This document shows positions 62,127 through 64,000 of a stretch of 64,000 nt of DNA, piece after piece. Where the stretch lies: contig NC_059081.1 in assembly GCF_020497125.1 (NCBI RefSeq), forward strand, positions 58,796,768 to 58,860,767. The letters run 5' to 3'. Every line of letters begins with the position of its first letter. The first letter of the stretch is position 1. Made by a program: the position numbers and the translations under genes. The notes under the pieces were generated by a model. That model saw only the letters and a program-made list of their open reading frames with translations. It did no database searches and was not told where the DNA came from. This DNA is from Mauremys mutica. Lineage: Eukaryota > Chordata > Testudines > Geoemydidae.

Positions 62127-63228
62127 TGTGACAGGTTCGGTCACAGAGACCCCCTTGGGACTGTTACCTGATGTGCTGAAACTACCACTGAGCCTGTTTT
62201 TCACTGCCAGCTTGGGGCTTAGAACCCTGCCTAGTTGAGCCAGACACGCTAGTCTGCTGCAACACAGACCCAGGTCTGGTCCATGCCCCCAAAGCTGAAG
62301 ACTTTTTAACCAAAAACTACTTAGCTGTATAAAGCTTATACAAGGTAAACTCATAAATTGTCTGCCCTCTATAACACTGATAGAGATGCACAGCTGTTTG
62401 CTCCCCCAAATATTAATCACTTACTCTGGGTTAATTAATAAACAAAAGTGATTTTATTAAGTATAAAAAGTAGGATTTAAGTGGTTTCAAGTAATGACAG
62501 AACAGAGTAAGTTACCAAACAAAATAAAACAAAACACGCAAGTCTAAGCCTAATACATTTAAGAAACTACCGTAAATACAGGGTAAATCTCATGCGCAGA
62601 GATGTTCCAGTAAGCTTCTTTCACAGAATAGACTTCTCCTTAGTCTGGGCCCAATCCTTTCCTCTGGTACAGTTCTTGTTAATTCCAGCTCAGGTGGTAA
62701 CTAAGGGTTTTCTCATGACTTCACCCCCCTTTGTTCTGTTCCACTCCCTTTTATATCTTTGGCACAAGGTGGAAATCCTTTGTCTCTCTCTGGGTTCCCA
62801 CCCTTCCTTCTAAATGGAAAAGCACCAGTTTTAAGATGGATTCCAGTACCAGGTGACATGGTCACATGTCCTGTGAGACCCCAAACCTCCATTCTTTCTG
62901 GCCTGACTCACAGGAACACAGGCAGGCTTACAAGTAAACAGAGCCATTTACAACCAATTGTCCTGGTCAATGGAAGCCATCCAGATTCTAAACCACCATT
63001 AATGGCCCACACTCTGCATAATTACAATAGAATTTCAGAATAATACTTCATATTTCTAGCTTCAGATACAAGAATGATACATTCACACAAATAGGATGAA
63101 TATACTCAGTAGATTATAAGCTTTGTATTGATACCTTACAAGAAAACTTTTGCATGAAGTATATTCCAGTTACATTATATTCACATTCCAAGCATATTTT
63201 CAGAAAGCATATGGAGTGCAATGTCACA
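62127..63228 (-). repeat. Complete 1102-bp LTR
   Basis: Bounded by TGTGACAGG (62127) and AATGTCACA (63228); TGTGAC...GTCACA inverted termini are typical of LTRs. The last ~80 bases recur at 61365-61447 in the same direction with few changes. Contains short AATAAA-like and TATA-like words; promoter position not assigned. Confidence 0.82.
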
Positions 63229-63673
63229 TATGGCATCAGCGGTAAGTCAGCCAATAATATACCCCTTCTACCTTTCTCCCCTGATTAATTTGCATATAAC
63301 AATGCCTCACAAGTGACTCTAACTTTAATGTAGGGAAACAGCAATGATTTTCTGTTTCAGATAGTGAATAGACTTTTTTAAAAATCTTTTTCAGTAGAGC
63401 TGGTTGCGGTGTTCAAAGTTTCAAACAAGGCTGTTTGGATGTCAGAACAAAATCACAATTGCTTCTCTCTATTTTTAGCTTAATGTTAAGTTTTTTAAAG
63501 GGTTTGAGCAGTTAGAAATCAATGATACATACTGTATTTTAGAGTGTTAAAGTGGACTGTCAAATTTTAAGATTCAGCTCTTCTCTTTAGCCTATAATTC
63601 CTAATAAACAACCTCTCAAATTTCTCATACTGTAAAATCAAATTACTCTGCAAATGTAAAACAATTTCAAAGG

Positions 63674-63864
63674 TACACCTCTACCTCAATATAACGCTGT
63701 CCTTGGGAGCCAAAAAATCTTACTGTGTTGCAGGTGAAACTGTGCTATATTGAACTTGCTTTGATCCACTGGAGTGCACAGCCCCGCCCCACAGAGCACT
63801 GCTTTACCATGTTATTTCCAAATTCATGTTATATCGGGTAGCGTTATATCGAGGTAGCAGTGTA
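63674..63864. mobile_element. 191-bp MITE with 'TACACCTCTACCTC' ends
   Basis: Left end TACACCTCTACCTCAATATAAC; right end inverted, GTTATATCGAGGTAGCAGTGTA. Interior 'GCGTTATATCG'-type words suggest a Tigger/mariner-like family with a TA target. It lies about 110 bases before the last CARF exon of the window. Confidence 0.75.
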
Positions 63865-63973
63865 GTTATTATTCTGGTAGTAACCAAAACATGCTAATGC
63901 CACTGAAAACTGGTTAACCAGATCATGCTATATAGTTAGTATTACAAAGTATTTTTAATTCTTATTTTAATAG

Positions 63974-64000
63974 ATGATTGTTGCTAGCCAGTCAGAACAT
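63974..64000 (+). CDS. CARF: CARF third coding exon (cut by window end)
   Basis: After the acceptor TTTAATAG, the final 27 bases read M-I-V-A-S-Q-S-E-H. Joined in phase 0 to the exon ending at 54881 (...STQM) they give an 'MMIVAS' junction, as in human CARF ('QMMIVAS'). This confirms the intron across the DIRS and LTR insertions. The exon continues beyond the window. Confidence 0.9.

Larger units (their letters stand above)
61330..63228 (-). mobile_element. Shortened LTR retroelement (Ty3/Gypsy- or ERV-like), minus orientation
   Basis: A complete LTR (62127-63228) forms the 5' end on the minus strand. After it come a primer-binding site (62106-62125), about 650 bases of internal sequence, a polypurine tract (CAGGAGGAAGG read on the minus strand, just before 61447), and the first ~115 bases of the 3' LTR (61447 down to about 61330). 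Most of the internal genes are deleted. A minus-strand segment around 61705-61600 reads a Gag-like coiled-coil 'EQMEIDAQYAREKAA' and 'IKAEAAKQRAAHQQ' before stopping. I cannot tell Gypsy from ERV on this evidence. The element lies in the CARF intron right next to the DIRS. Confidence 0.7.

Overview
The window reads as genomic DNA of a cryptodiran (hidden-necked) turtle. The organism call rests on a tRNA-derived SINE at about 42561-42733 of the type known from cryptodiran turtles, together with CR1 LINEs, Harbinger and hAT relics and a DIRS retrotransposon. The three host genes are in the amniote order ICA1L - WDR12 - CARF (human 2q33).

Layout. Positions 1-27130 hold the 5' part of ICA1L on the minus strand: a CpG-island promoter and non-coding exon 1 near 26763-27100, a tiny first coding exon at 13283-13321, and exon 2 (start of the arfaptin-homology/BAR region) at 7760-7925. 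The remaining ICA1L exons lie beyond the left edge. Its introns are packed with decayed repeats: a Harbinger element (3619-7740) whose end lies 19 nt from the exon 2 splice donor, a frameshifted CR1 (19376-22635), many small DNA-transposon MITEs, and a 16-copy 43-bp minisatellite just inside intron 1. WDR12 is complete on the minus strand: 13 coding exons from 45990 down to 32067, all GT-AG, which join in phase to exactly 423 codons plus stop. A CpG-rich promoter (45830-47480) with two strong and one weak ZNF143-type motif, an ETS motif and a YY1 motif separates WDR12 from CARF, which starts on the plus strand. CARF coding exons are at 52813-52934, 54657-54881 and 63974-64000 (cut by the window end).

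The CARF intron 54882-63973 is mostly transposon. It contains a 6.06-kb DIRS-type tyrosine-recombinase retrotransposon (55028-61091) with 166-bp inverted terminal repeats, an internal complementary region that reproduces both termini, a Gag frame broken by a single stop codon, an open RT-RNase H frame and an open tyrosine recombinase with its R/H-x-x-R/Y residues. The Gag has a zinc-knuckle-like N-terminus, an unusual ~100-residue arginine/serine (RS) region, and a C-terminal part that resembles LAP2-alpha. Next to it is a shortened LTR retroelement on the minus strand (about 61330-63228) with a tRNA-Ser-type primer site.

How the genes relate: WDR12 (PeBoW complex, 60S ribosome maturation) and CARF (calcium-response transcription factor) are head to head over one CpG island; ICA1L (BAR-domain vesicle protein) lies downstream of WDR12 on the same strand. 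The DIRS element is the most unusual object in the window. Family names for small repeats come from recalled consensus features and could not be checked by a database search.
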